From positions 62,001-126,000 of the IMG/VR virus record IMGVR_UViG_3300042922_000923: a DNA stretch of 64,000 bases; one strand, written 5' to 3'. Under the pieces are notes generated by a model. The model made no database searches and was not told the origin of the DNA. It saw nothing but the letters and a program-made list of their open reading frames with translations. Numbering within the stretch: position 1 is the first letter of the stretch; each line of letters starts with the position of its first letter. This DNA is from a virus. Of this stretch, positions 45,969 to 54,227 are shown one piece after another. The position numbers and the translations under genes are program-made.

Positions 45969-47768
45969 TTATTCCAAAGCAGGTTTTTGTCCAGTTAATT
46001 CTCTAACTAATTTTTTTAATATTTCCTTGGCATCTTTATCTCTTACGTTAGCAGATTGTAGCCTAATTTCATTAAAAAACCAGTCTCCACGTGAGCTATT
46101 TTTAGGATCTAATTTTAAGTCTAAAGGCACTAAAGGTATTGCAGAGGCAATGTTTGCAGTGTGTAACCATTTAGAATAAATATCGCTTAGAGTATACTTA
46201 CCCTTATTGCCATAAAAAGTATTTCCTACCTGTGTAACAATACCAAGTACTTTATCTTTATTATAGTCATAAACTCCAAGTGTAGGATACATACCTCCAG
46301 TAACAGTATTTATAAGTCTAGCATAATCTCCCTCTTCATGGTGAGATGCACTTGACTGTATTGTATTAAATATCTTTTCTTGATAGTCTTTATTAGAATT
46401 TGGAGTGCTAGATACACAAAGATACTGTTCTATTTCATTCCATGCTTTATTCCATGCTTGCTCAGAATCAGAAACATCAACTTTAAATCCAGTATCCTGT
46501 AAGTATTTAAGCGCTTTTTCTCTTCCAAAAATGTATTTTAATGACAATGCTGTTCCGTAGTCAAAGCCTAATATAGCTCCAAAATACTTCTTTCTCTTAT
46601 CTGGTAAGTTAGCAAGTGGAATAGTAGGCAATTCTACATCTTTATCCCCTTGAGTTACCTGAATAGTTTGTGGTTCAGTATCTTGAGTTACATTAGCTCC
46701 AGTATGTTGATTCATTCCTGAAATGTTAGAATTACTAGAAGCCTTTCCTGGTCCAACTGCCTTTTGATTTGGTGATTTTGGATCACCCTCGTACTTTTTA
46801 GCATTTGCATCTTTTACTTTTGCATGTTCATCTGATGGATTACTAGCAGCATTAGAATCACTATCTGATGGCCCTTGGTCATCTTTTACCCAAAATCCCT
46901 GCTCATGGAGTATACCATGATCGTTAACCATCTTTTTTTCATACCTAAGCTTAGTCTTATCAACTTTTCTAGTTGATACTGGTACTGATTTAGATAAGTC
47001 TGAAGGAGGTGATACTTCTTCTGTAGATGCTACAACTAATCTACACATACAATTTGGATGCATTGTACCTAATACAGGCTTCCATTCTCCCACTTTTTTA
47101 CCATAGTTTGTTCCATTTTCTATTAGTTCTCTTAGTGTAAACTTCTTTGGATTTCCATTAGAATCTAAATAATGCTTTTTACAGTGCTTACAAGCATCTG
47201 GTTCTAGTTTCTTATACACTATAGTATCTAGTCCATCCTTAGAGTGCTCTATAATACTTTCAGCTTGACCATAAATCTTTGCATTCCATAGTTCAGTGTG
47301 TGCTATACTTCTCCAGTTTTTTGTATAATCTTTTGTTAGATCCTCAAGCTTCTTTGCAATAGTAGTAGAATCATTTGCATCTACATTTTTTATAAATATA
47401 TTTTTTATATCATTCTTTGTAACTTCATTGATAACTTGTTTTTTTATATCATTTTTAAAACTATCAATAGAGTTTAATGAGTTAATCTTTATGAATAGTA
47501 ATGCCTTTTTATCTGCATCAGATAATTCAACATTGCTAATTAATTTAAAAATTTCTTCAGCATTTTTATTTTTTATAGATATATTACTGAGCATTTCAGC
47601 TTTTCCATATTTATAGAATAAATCTACTATTGGTTTTTTATCCTTTATTCTAAGTGATTCAAGTACACTTTCATCTGGTTTGTTTTCTCCAGTTAATACA
47701 TAGTTCATTACATTCATATACTTATTAATTACTGCTTCAATTTGTTTAACTTTATCAAGTGTAATCAT
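45969..47768 (-). CDS. MuF-type head morphogenesis protein with extra C-terminal domain
   Basis: 599 residues. The segment HTELWNAKIYGQAESI, the CKHCKKHY pair and GTMHPNCMCRL near residue 240 are the Mu gpF minor head signature. A serine/asparagine linker (about 300-380) leads to a separate domain of about 200 residues (KKYFGAILGFDYGTALSLKY; ASHHEEGDYARL) that I do not recognise. MuF proteins with long C-terminal domains can carry effector enzymes that enter the cell with phage DNA. Confidence 0.82.
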   Translation of the reverse strand: MITLDKVKQIEAVINKYMNVMNYVLTGENKPDESVLESLRIKDKKPIVDLFYKYGKAEMLSNISIKNKNAEEIFKLISNVELSDADKKALLFIKINSLNSIDSFKNDIKKQVINEVTKNDIKNIFIKNVDANDSTTIAKKLEDLTKDYTKNWRSIAHTELWNAKIYGQAESIIEHSKDGLDTIVYKKLEPDACKHCKKHYLDSNGNPKKFTLRELIENGTNYGKKVGEWKPVLGTMHPNCMCRLVVASTEEVSPPSDLSKSVPVSTRKVDKTKLRYEKKMVNDHGILHEQGFWVKDDQGPSDSDSNAASNPSDEHAKVKDANAKKYEGDPKSPNQKAVGPGKASSNSNISGMNQHTGANVTQDTEPQTIQVTQGDKDVELPTIPLANLPDKRKKYFGAILGFDYGTALSLKYIFGREKALKYLQDTGFKVDVSDSEQAWNKAWNEIEQYLCVSSTPNSNKDYQEKIFNTIQSSASHHEEGDYARLINTVTGGMYPTLGVYDYNKDKVLGIVTQVGNTFYGNKGKYTLSDIYSKWLHTANIASAIPLVPLDLKLDPKNSSRGDWFFNEIRLQSANVRDKDAKEILKKLVRELTGQKPALE

Positions 47769-47789
47769 AGTATTCCTCCTTATATAAAA

Positions 47790-47812
47790 AAGCTAGACAT
47801 TGTGCCTAGCTT
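47790..47812 (-). terminator. Terminator before the MuF gene
   Basis: AAGCTAG and CTAGCTT flank a 9-base loop, followed on the minus strand by TTTTTTATAT. It separates the small genes after terminase from the MuF gene. Confidence 0.75.
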
Positions 47813-47814
47813 AA

Positions 47815-48147
47815 CTAATAGTCTATCATAATTCTGTCCTGTGGATCATCTGGTAGTGTGTTAGGAGGCTGCTCTGCATTATAGAACGAGAATAAGGACT
47901 CTTGACCACCATTAGCAAACAGGTTGCAAATAACATCTTTAGCAACTTTAATTGGATCTACTGAAAAGTCTCTTCCTGGAGATAGGCTTATTGCTAAATC
48001 TATAATAGCTCTATTACCTATCTCATTTTGCAAATCTAAAAATTCCTGTTCCTCTTGAGTTTTAGCTTTAGGAATATTTAAAAATGCATTGTTATTTACA
48101 ACTAATTTTGGACCTGAATCAGAATGTACGTCACGTGGATCTATCAT
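47815..48147 (-). CDS. Small hypothetical protein of packaging region
   Basis: 110 residues, acidic C-terminus (NTLPDDPQDRIMIDY), with AGGAGG about 10 bases before the ATG. Between terminase and MuF genes. No family recognised. Confidence 0.65.
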   Translation of the reverse strand: MIDPRDVHSDSGPKLVVNNNAFLNIPKAKTQEEQEFLDLQNEIGNRAIIDLAISLSPGRDFSVDPIKVAKDVICNLFANGGQESLFSFYNAEQPPNTLPDDPQDRIMIDY

Positions 48148-48162
48148 ACCCTAGTCCTCCTA

Positions 48163-48369
48163 TCATTGAATTATATTTCTGATATCCTTTATAATTTGCT
48201 TTCGTATTATTTTAATAATATCAAGCAATTCTTCATCAGCTGTTCTAAGAATTGGTTCATCAAATTCTTTTTCTATGTTGGTATCATGTTTTAAAAATTC
48301 TAGTGCTTTTTCTAATGAAGCTTCAGCATCCACTTCATCTTCAGCACCATTAATTTGAATTTTCGCCAA
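48163..48369 (-). CDS. Small acidic helical protein, TTG start
   Basis: 68 residues from a TTG with GGAAGGTG 8 bases upstream; the GTG at 48378 is inside that site. Acidic and helical. It overlaps no other gene and follows a 52-residue gene within 6 bases. A terminase small subunit has not been found elsewhere in the window, but nothing in this sequence proves that role. Confidence 0.6.
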   Translation of the reverse strand: MAKIQINGAEDEVDAEASLEKALEFLKHDTNIEKEFDEPILRTADEELLDIIKIIRKQIIKDIRNIIQ

Positions 48370-48374
48370 TGGTA

Positions 48375-48533
48375 TCACCTTCCTTTTTTGGGTATAATAG
48401 ATCTTTTATTCTTATTATACACTTTATTGTCAGAAAAGCAAGACTTTAGAAGATTCTCGACGATTTCTTCTTCTGGTCTATCTGTGTATTTATACAATGC
48501 TTTACGTAAACTTTCAGGAACTTTTTTACCCAT
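48375..48533 (-). CDS. Small basic protein
   Basis: 52 residues with AGAGGTG before the ATG at 48533. Starts VPESLRKALYKYTDRPEEEI after MGKK and ends in a lysine-rich tail. Packed between two small genes in the packaging region. A longer plus-strand frame here lacks a start signal and is a shadow. Confidence 0.6.
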   Translation of the reverse strand: MGKKVPESLRKALYKYTDRPEEEIVENLLKSCFSDNKVYNKNKRSIIPKKGR

Positions 48534-48550
48534 TTTGGCTTCACCTCTCA

Positions 48551-48829
48551 TTAATACAAGTTATGATTATATATTTTTATATTATGATTTTCATTCCATT
48601 CTTCATTTTGTCCAAGTAATATTTCAACTTTATGTTTAATATAACTATTACTTTTAGAAAAATCATTCTTTATTGCTTTTTGTACAATTATTTTACAGGT
48701 TTTTATACTATCATTAATATGAACATGAGTGTTAAGTTTTTTATTAATTATGGTGTAGTAACTCTTTTTCTTTCCACCATTAATTACAACTAAGTATTCC
48801 TGTTTTTCTAATAGAATGCAGCTACTCAT
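48551..48829 (-). CDS. Small hypothetical protein after terminase
   Basis: 92 residues with AGAGGTGG before the ATG. Basic, with beta-rich N-terminus and helical middle. First gene after terminase in transcription order. Unknown. Confidence 0.65.
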   Translation of the reverse strand: MSSCILLEKQEYLVVINGGKKKSYYTIINKKLNTHVHINDSIKTCKIIVQKAIKNDFSKSNSYIKHKVEILLGQNEEWNENHNIKIYNHNLY

Positions 48830-48848
48830 AAAACCACCTCTTTTAATA

Positions 48849-48861
48849 TACTAATAATATA
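48849..48861 (-). promoter_or_regulatory. Candidate late promoter
   Basis: TATATTATTAGTA on the minus strand, exactly the consensus, 19 bases before the ATG, with TGTGTAGC about 9 bases upstream. Confidence 0.6.
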
Positions 48862-48883
48862 ATGAGTAGCTACACAATTAGAT

Positions 48884-50599
48884 TTAGATAAATTCCATTC
48901 CTATATCTTTATTAGTGTTGTAATTCAACAATTTATCTTTTCCTATTAATGTATATACTAATGCGCAAGCTAAGTGATCTGGGCCTACTCTAGTAGCAAT
49001 TTGATAGACTTGTCCTCCATCTTCCATATCCATGATACGTACATTTTTTAAATGTTTAGTAAGCATTGCAATTTTTTCGTCCCACGTATATAAGTTTATT
49101 CCTTGAGACTTAATAGTATGCAACATTCTCTGAACAACTGTAGTTTTATCTACAGAAACTTCTCTAGCTGTATCATTCCACTGATTTATAAATTTAACAC
49201 TAGATTGAGAGTTTTTGACTGTTAAGAACTTACAAGAATACAATGCATTCGGAAACTGTTGGTACATATAACTATTTCTATCAGAACCATATCCAGCATC
49301 AGCTACAATTAAGTTTGGTTGATATGCCTTTAATATAGCTGCCATATGCATAACCGGTTCTAATGGTTTAAAAGGATTATCAGCAAACCAATAGATGTCT
49401 AAAAGGTCTATTTGACCATTGCCTTTTATACCTATTATAACCATCCAGTTTACAGCTCCCCAGTCTATTCCTGCAATGATTAGATTGTATTCTCTGGTTC
49501 TAGATAAAGTAGCTGAATTTAGCTTAATAGCTAATCTTACGTCCTGTTCATTTACTATTAATCCTTCAGAGGCATAAGGATATCCTAAAACGTAGTTATA
49601 GAATAATTGTTTAGATGAATAGTTTTTCTGTCTTCTCATTATATCCGTTGGAGATATCCAAGGAGCATCCAATTGAGATATAAAGTAACCCTTAATTTCA
49701 ATTCTATTAGGATTTAAAGGTACCCATATACCATCTGCCTCCATTCTATTTAATGGTAATTTACAATGAGAACAAATAATATCATAGCTATCATCTGGAA
49801 TATCATCTACTAGTGGATCAAATCCAGATTTAACTTGAACAATGTTATCTTCTAAAGTTATGATTTGTCTAGTTCCACAATGTGGACATGTCCAAAACCA
49901 TTGATTTTTATCAGAAATATCATATAGCCTATTAACACCTCTTCCGGGGATAGTAGGTGTAGACCACCTGCTCATTAAATGATACTGAGAAGACTTTAAG
50001 GATTCCTGAAAGGCAAGTTCAACATTATCCTTCATTCTGTCATATTCATCAAAAGCTACAAAGTCAGCATCGACACCTTCACCCAGTGCAGATCCCCAGG
50101 CACTTCTCATAAATAGAAAGCTGGTACCTATCTTCTTTAAAGATACACTATCTTGCTCTTTAGAAATTAAGCTCTGCATATGTTCTCCAGATTGAAGTGC
50201 CGGCTTAACTCTTGTGTTACTAAATTCTTTCATTTGCTGATCTCTAGGGAATGTGTATACTGCTTTAGTATTCTTATTAACATCTAGAAAATGAAGGACC
50301 TTACTCATACCTGTCTCTGACAGTCCTAATTGTCTAGATTTTTGCACAACTATGTTTTCATGAGGATCATCTAATATTGCAACCTGCCAAGGCCTACGTG
50401 CGTAGGGATTATGCTTACTGTTAAATACAGTAGGCTTATTTTTTATAGCTTTATACTTTAGCGCCCATAGACTAGCGAATCGCTTTATATACGCTTGCTC
50501 TATAACACTTAAATCACAATTTTGAAGGACAGACTGAGCTTCATTTACTTCTTGTAGAAGTCTTTGATACTGCTCTTCAGAATTAAACGAATCTACCAT
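48884..50599 (-). CDS. Terminase large subunit (gpA-like)
   Basis: 571 residues from the ATG at 50599 (GGAGG 8 bases upstream). The ATPase has QKSRQLGLSE at about 86-95 as Walker A-like loop and VDADFVAFDEYD as Walker B with catalytic glutamate. CPHCG and CSHC form a zinc ribbon in the middle. The RNase H-like nuclease starts at AGIDWG and continues with DAGYGSDR. It pumps and cuts DNA at the portal. No small subunit is recognised beside it. Confidence 0.93.
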   Translation of the reverse strand: MVDSFNSEEQYQRLLQEVNEAQSVLQNCDLSVIEQAYIKRFASLWALKYKAIKNKPTVFNSKHNPYARRPWQVAILDDPHENIVVQKSRQLGLSETGMSKVLHFLDVNKNTKAVYTFPRDQQMKEFSNTRVKPALQSGEHMQSLISKEQDSVSLKKIGTSFLFMRSAWGSALGEGVDADFVAFDEYDRMKDNVELAFQESLKSSQYHLMSRWSTPTIPGRGVNRLYDISDKNQWFWTCPHCGTRQIITLEDNIVQVKSGFDPLVDDIPDDSYDIICSHCKLPLNRMEADGIWVPLNPNRIEIKGYFISQLDAPWISPTDIMRRQKNYSSKQLFYNYVLGYPYASEGLIVNEQDVRLAIKLNSATLSRTREYNLIIAGIDWGAVNWMVIIGIKGNGQIDLLDIYWFADNPFKPLEPVMHMAAILKAYQPNLIVADAGYGSDRNSYMYQQFPNALYSCKFLTVKNSQSSVKFINQWNDTAREVSVDKTTVVQRMLHTIKSQGINLYTWDEKIAMLTKHLKNVRIMDMEDGGQVYQIATRVGPDHLACALVYTLIGKDKLLNYNTNKDIGMEFI

Positions 50600-50600
50600 A

Positions 50601-50642
50601 ATGTAGCCTCCTTTCATTAGTAATATAGAGAAGAGGCTACAT
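50601..50642. repeat. Inverted repeat around the terminase promoter
   Basis: ATGTAGCCTC at 50601-50610 and GAGGCTACAT at 50633-50642 are a perfect 10-base inverted repeat. One arm overlaps the terminase ribosome-binding site and the loop contains the late-promoter motif, so it could be an operator or an RNA hairpin. Confidence 0.6.
50616..50627 (-). promoter_or_regulatory. Candidate late promoter of terminase
   Basis: TATATTACTAAT on the minus strand, 16 bases before the terminase start, with ACATGTAGC about 12 bases upstream. Good match to the late-promoter motif. Confidence 0.55.
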
Positions 50643-50745
50643 GTACACTTTGTATATTATAGTATTCTCTATGTGGAAAGTATCTAAATAATTACTAAAA
50701 ACACGCCTTTTTAATATTAAAGACATGTAATTTGGAGGATTAATA

Positions 50746-51876
50746 ATGGAAAATTCAGATGTAAATTCAAGCTTATCAAATGAAGAGCTTTTAAGATTAT
50801 ACAGAAGTACAAATAATAGAAAATACTTAAATTTACTTTTTGCAAATGTAGAGAACCTAGTTTACTATGCGTGTAGTCATACTTCTTCTGGAAAAAAGCT
50901 TATGACTGTATATAAATTATCACTAGAAGAAGTTAAAAGTATAGCTTTTTTGGGAGTAAGTAAGATAATAAATACTTATTCTTTTGAGAGAAACATAAAA
51001 TTTTCTACTGCTATGTATAGTTATATAATTCGTGAATTTCATAAAAGTTTCGATTATTACAATAGAAAAAATAGGGAACTTAATTTAGACAGTTTACAAG
51101 GTTCCTGTTCTCAAAGGGATGATTTTGCTACACCTGTAGCAATGTCTGAACAATTAAAGGATGAAACTATTGATATAGAAGAACATGTATTAGACGAAAT
51201 AGAATACTCTGAATATTCTTTAAAATTAAATAATGCTCTAGAAGTTATGTCTGAACGCTCTAAATTTATAATACATGAATATTTTTATAATAATAAAACC
51301 AATGCAGACATAGCTAAAGTACTAAACTTTAATGCAAACTCAGTCAGTAGGTTAAAGATTGAAATACTAAAGGAATTAAAAAAGATGATTATAGATCCAG
51401 AGTATATAGAGATAGCTAAGACACACGAAAAGGATAAATCACGTGGAGTACTAAGAAATCTTCCAAAAGATTATAAAAAGTATACTAAGCTACTAAGTGA
51501 CAAAGAAAAAAAGGCTTTAAATATGAGACTTAATGGAAAGACATATGAAGAAATTGGAAAGAAACTTAGTATACATCAAGGTACAGTTGGTTCTATTCTT
51601 ACTAGAGTAGTAAATAAACTCGGTGAAGCAACGATAAGAGATGCTGGTAAATGTAAAACTAAAGAATTTTATGAGACTCTATATAAGAAGTATCCAAAGT
51701 ATCTAAATGAAATAAGCTTAACAGACCAGAGGCTATTAGAGTTTAAGTATAAAGAAAATAAAAAATATTCTGAAATAGCAAAAATGTTAGATAAAAAGGA
51801 AACTGCTGTTTGCGTTTTAATTCGTAACGCTGAGTATAGATTTGGGAACGTTATTATGAGATATGAAGAAATATAG
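50746..51876 (+). CDS. Sigma-70-like factor with extra C-terminal HTH domains
   Basis: 376 residues, GGAGG 7 bases before the ATG. Region 2 is visible at about 60-120 (FERNIKFSTAMYSYIIREFH), the core-binding and -10-melting region. Region 4-like HTH follows near 170-215 (NADIAKVLNFNANSVSRLK). Two further HTH units occur at about 250-295 (YEEIGKKLSIHQGTVGSIL) and 325-370 (YSEIAKMLDKKETAV). It probably redirects host polymerase to the phage late promoters. The three tandem HTH units are unusual. Confidence 0.8.
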   Translation: MENSDVNSSLSNEELLRLYRSTNNRKYLNLLFANVENLVYYACSHTSSGKKLMTVYKLSLEEVKSIAFLGVSKIINTYSFERNIKFSTAMYSYIIREFHKSFDYYNRKNRELNLDSLQGSCSQRDDFATPVAMSEQLKDETIDIEEHVLDEIEYSEYSLKLNNALEVMSERSKFIIHEYFYNNKTNADIAKVLNFNANSVSRLKIEILKELKKMIIDPEYIEIAKTHEKDKSRGVLRNLPKDYKKYTKLLSDKEKKALNMRLNGKTYEEIGKKLSIHQGTVGSILTRVVNKLGEATIRDAGKCKTKEFYETLYKKYPKYLNEISLTDQRLLEFKYKENKKYSEIAKMLDKKETAVCVLIRNAEYRFGNVIMRYEEI

Positions 51877-51879
51877 AGT

Positions 51880-51935
51880 TTCTATGTGGCAATTATCTAA
51901 TATTTTTGAAAAATAGAGCTTTTATATTTATATAG
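51880..51935 (+). promoter_or_regulatory. Candidate bipartite promoter before redoxin gene
   Basis: TTCTATGTGG is followed 36-37 bases later by ATTTATATAG within TTTTATATTTATATAG. Same pair and spacing as at 16421; the 16-mer also occurs at 1713. Confidence 0.5.
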
Positions 51936-51962
51936 TGATTAATAAAAAGAGGTGAAAAAGAT

Positions 51963-52193
51963 ATGATTAAAATGTATAAAGGTAACTTTTGTAATAATTG
52001 TGACATGGTATCTCAATACTTAAAATCAAATGATGTTAAGTTTGAAGAAATAGAAATAACACCTGAAATTCAAAAAGAGCTAGTAGCTAAAGGACTTAAA
52101 ACTTTACCTGTACTAGATGTAAATGGTGAATTAAAATCAGGCCTTTCTAAAAAAGATTTAGATGAATTAATAAAATTTGAAAAAGGTATGTAG
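51963..52193 (+). CDS. Glutaredoxin/NrdH-like redoxin
   Basis: 76 residues with GAGGTG before the start. CNNC at residues 10-13 lies after the first beta strand, and TLPVLDVNG holds the cis-proline of the thioredoxin fold. Probably a small dithiol carrier, for example for ribonucleotide reductase. The next gene encodes a protein resembling its likely reductase. The two genes are 13 bases apart. Confidence 0.8.
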   Translation: MIKMYKGNFCNNCDMVSQYLKSNDVKFEEIEITPEIQKELVAKGLKTLPVLDVNGELKSGLSKKDLDELIKFEKGM

Positions 52194-52206
52194 AAAAGGA
52201 GTACAC

Positions 52207-52707
52207 ATGGAACAAATAATAGAACAACCTAATGGACAATTATGTATATATTCACCTAAGGATAACAAAATGCTTTTAAAAAATGCATCAGCTGGAGAGG
52301 TTATAAATTTTATTGTAACTTTAGAGCTTAAAGAAGCTAAGGAGAACATAATAGCAAGAACAAAAGATTTAATAGCTGCTGCAAGGCATAATAAGGAACC
52401 ACTACATGAGTTTGCTTATTCTTATAAAGAAGCTACTGAAAGAATAACAGATAGTTATATACAGGAAGCCTCTGAAAGAGGTAAAAGCTTAGGATGCGAG
52501 TTAAATCCAAATAAAGAAACAGTAAATAAAATTGTTACTGCACTAAATAATACTAAAGAGCTTTTAGGAAAGTCATATTGTCCATGTTCTTTAATAAAAG
52601 ATGAATCTACAATTTGCTGTTGCGATGAATGGAAAAAATCTATGACTGATAATTCAAATGAATTTTGTCACTGTAAATTGTATTATAATCCTAATTTCCG
52701 TAAATAA
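52207..52707 (+). CDS. Ferredoxin:thioredoxin-reductase-like protein (catalytic chain motif)
   Basis: 166 residues from the ATG at 52207 with AAGGAG upstream. The C-terminus contains YCPC (125-127 for CPC), CCC (137-139) and CHC (154-156). Ferredoxin:thioredoxin reductase catalytic chains carry CPC...CPC...CHC with a 4Fe-4S cluster and a redox disulfide. Spacing is shorter and the second motif is CCC rather than CPC, so activity needs testing. The N-terminal 100 residues are an unrecognised, mostly helical region. The adjacent redoxin is the likely partner. Confidence 0.65.
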   Translation: MEQIIEQPNGQLCIYSPKDNKMLLKNASAGEVINFIVTLELKEAKENIIARTKDLIAAARHNKEPLHEFAYSYKEATERITDSYIQEASERGKSLGCELNPNKETVNKIVTALNNTKELLGKSYCPCSLIKDESTICCCDEWKKSMTDNSNEFCHCKLYYNPNFRK

Positions 52708-52742
52708 TAATTGTATCTAATTTGAAAGAGGGTAATGATTTT

Positions 52743-53195
52743 ATGTTTCATTTTTTTAATTTATTTAATAAACCAAAGCAAACTATCGAAAATTCAGATA
52801 ATACTATACAGGCTTTAAGTGATGGTAATGTGTGCAAAATAACTGTAAATGGAGTCACAAAAACAGTACTAGGATCTATTTCTTCTGTTATTGGAAAGAG
52901 GATTTATGTAGATGGTAAAGCTGTTTCTATGGAAGGACTTAATGATGATGCGTATAGCAACTCTGAAGTTGTAAATATAATCATAGAAGGATCAGCACAA
53001 GATATAACTTGTACTGGAAATGTAACGGTACATGGTAATGTAGTTGGCAAGATAGCTTCTGATGAAGATGTGTGCATCTGTGGAGATATGTCAGGCACAA
53101 TCATAGCTGAAGGTGATGTAAGTATTGAAGGAGCATATGAAGGACCTGTCAGGTCTAATACGCTTACTGTACAGAAAATGTCTACAAGCTGTTAA
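52743..53195 (+). CDS. Bactofilin-like beta-helix protein
   Basis: 150 residues from the ATG at 52743 with GAGGG upstream; a TTG at 52722 is possible. Residues 75-145 are short repeats (DITCTGNVTVHGNVVGKI, then DEDVCICGDMSGTIIAEG) typical of polymer-forming beta-helix or bactofilin-type folds. The N-terminal 60 residues are different. It may form a filament or scaffold. Role in infection unknown. Confidence 0.6.
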   Translation: MFHFFNLFNKPKQTIENSDNTIQALSDGNVCKITVNGVTKTVLGSISSVIGKRIYVDGKAVSMEGLNDDAYSNSEVVNIIIEGSAQDITCTGNVTVHGNVVGKIASDEDVCICGDMSGTIIAEGDVSIEGAYEGPVRSNTLTVQKMSTSC

Positions 53196-53206
53196 GGAGG
53201 TTTATT

Positions 53207-53341
53207 ATGGAATTAGGAAAGATAGTTAAAATACATGGAACCTCTTTTAAATTAATACTTGAATTTAAAAATTTTTATTTAGGATTAAATTTAGAAACTC
53301 ATAAGTGTAAAGAAATTCCAATATTGGAGAGGATAAAATGA
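53207..53341 (+). CDS. Micropeptide coupled to next gene
   Basis: 44 residues with AAGGAGG 6 bases before the ATG. Its stop overlaps the next start (ATGA), so translation is probably coupled. Unknown function. Confidence 0.6.
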   Translation: MELGKIVKIHGTSFKLILEFKNFYLGLNLETHKCKEIPILERIK

Positions 53342-53679
53342 TAAGTACAGGAACCGAAAGATATATACGTGGGTACAATTTCATAAATAATAAAAGTGTT
53401 TGGACAGAGGCCAGAAAGGGAGAGAAAGTAGTAATAAGACTATATGATGTAACTCCAGCTGAAGATGGTAAAGGTGAAATACTATCACGTGGCAACAAAG
53501 TTATATCAGGAGTAATAATGGATATAGGAACTAAATTTCTTACTTTAGAAACTGGCCCTCGGCTTATCTGCAAAAGGAGCACATATTTATCCTGGAAAAA
53601 AATAAGAATAGATATTGTGCATTCTTTTCACAAGTATCCAAGCAATCATCAAGAATATAAAGATTATAAATTATATTAA
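53338..53679 (+). CDS. Hypothetical protein
   Basis: 113 residues, basic, beta-rich, with GGAGAGGA before the ATG inside the preceding gene. Unknown family. The minus-strand frame over the same bases is a shadow. Confidence 0.65.
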   Translation: MISTGTERYIRGYNFINNKSVWTEARKGEKVVIRLYDVTPAEDGKGEILSRGNKVISGVIMDIGTKFLTLETGPRLICKRSTYLSWKKIRIDIVHSFHKYPSNHQEYKDYKLY

Positions 53680-53695
53680 ATAGGGGGATGGTATT

Positions 53696-54202
53696 ATGCC
53701 AGAAGAAAGTAATAGAATTATTTCAGCTAAACCATTTAGAATTAACAATAAATTTATATTAGAGCCTTTAGAAGATAAAGCAGCTGAGGTTGCATTAAGA
53801 GCATATGCAGATGCACTAGATGATACTGCACCACACAATTTAAAAAATGTAGTACAAGAGTTTTTATCAAATCTTCAAAAGCTAAGAGATCTAGAAAAAC
53901 TTTTTAGTGAAAATGGGTATACTCCTGAAAAAATATCAGAAATTAAGTGCTCAGATGCTATAGCTGTGGAAGAATATTTAGAAAATCTAGAAGCTGAAAA
54001 GAAAATAGCTCCTATATTTAAGGTAATAATGACAGATAACTATGATAGAGAGCTTTATGATGACAAGCTTGTACAGGATAACCTAGTGCTTGCTGAGGCT
54101 GAAGAAATGGCTAGTAAGCTAAATAGTAAATTAGGTGATTATTCTAATTGGTGGTATAAGGTAGTACCAAATAGCTATGAACTTTTTGTATATGAACCTT
54201 AA
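53696..54202 (+). CDS. Hypothetical protein
   Basis: 168 residues, acidic, mostly helical until a C-terminal beta hairpin (NWWYKVVPNSYELFVYEP). GGGGGATGG precedes the ATG. No family recognised. Confidence 0.68.
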   Translation: MPEESNRIISAKPFRINNKFILEPLEDKAAEVALRAYADALDDTAPHNLKNVVQEFLSNLQKLRDLEKLFSENGYTPEKISEIKCSDAIAVEEYLENLEAEKKIAPIFKVIMTDNYDRELYDDKLVQDNLVLAEAEEMASKLNSKLGDYSNWWYKVVPNSYELFVYEP

Positions 54203-54227
54203 AAATTAATAGTAGGAAGGGAATTTT

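Noticed and set aside
48355-48639. 94-residue plus-strand frame
   Set aside because: No ribosome-binding site, and it covers two small minus-strand genes with good signals.
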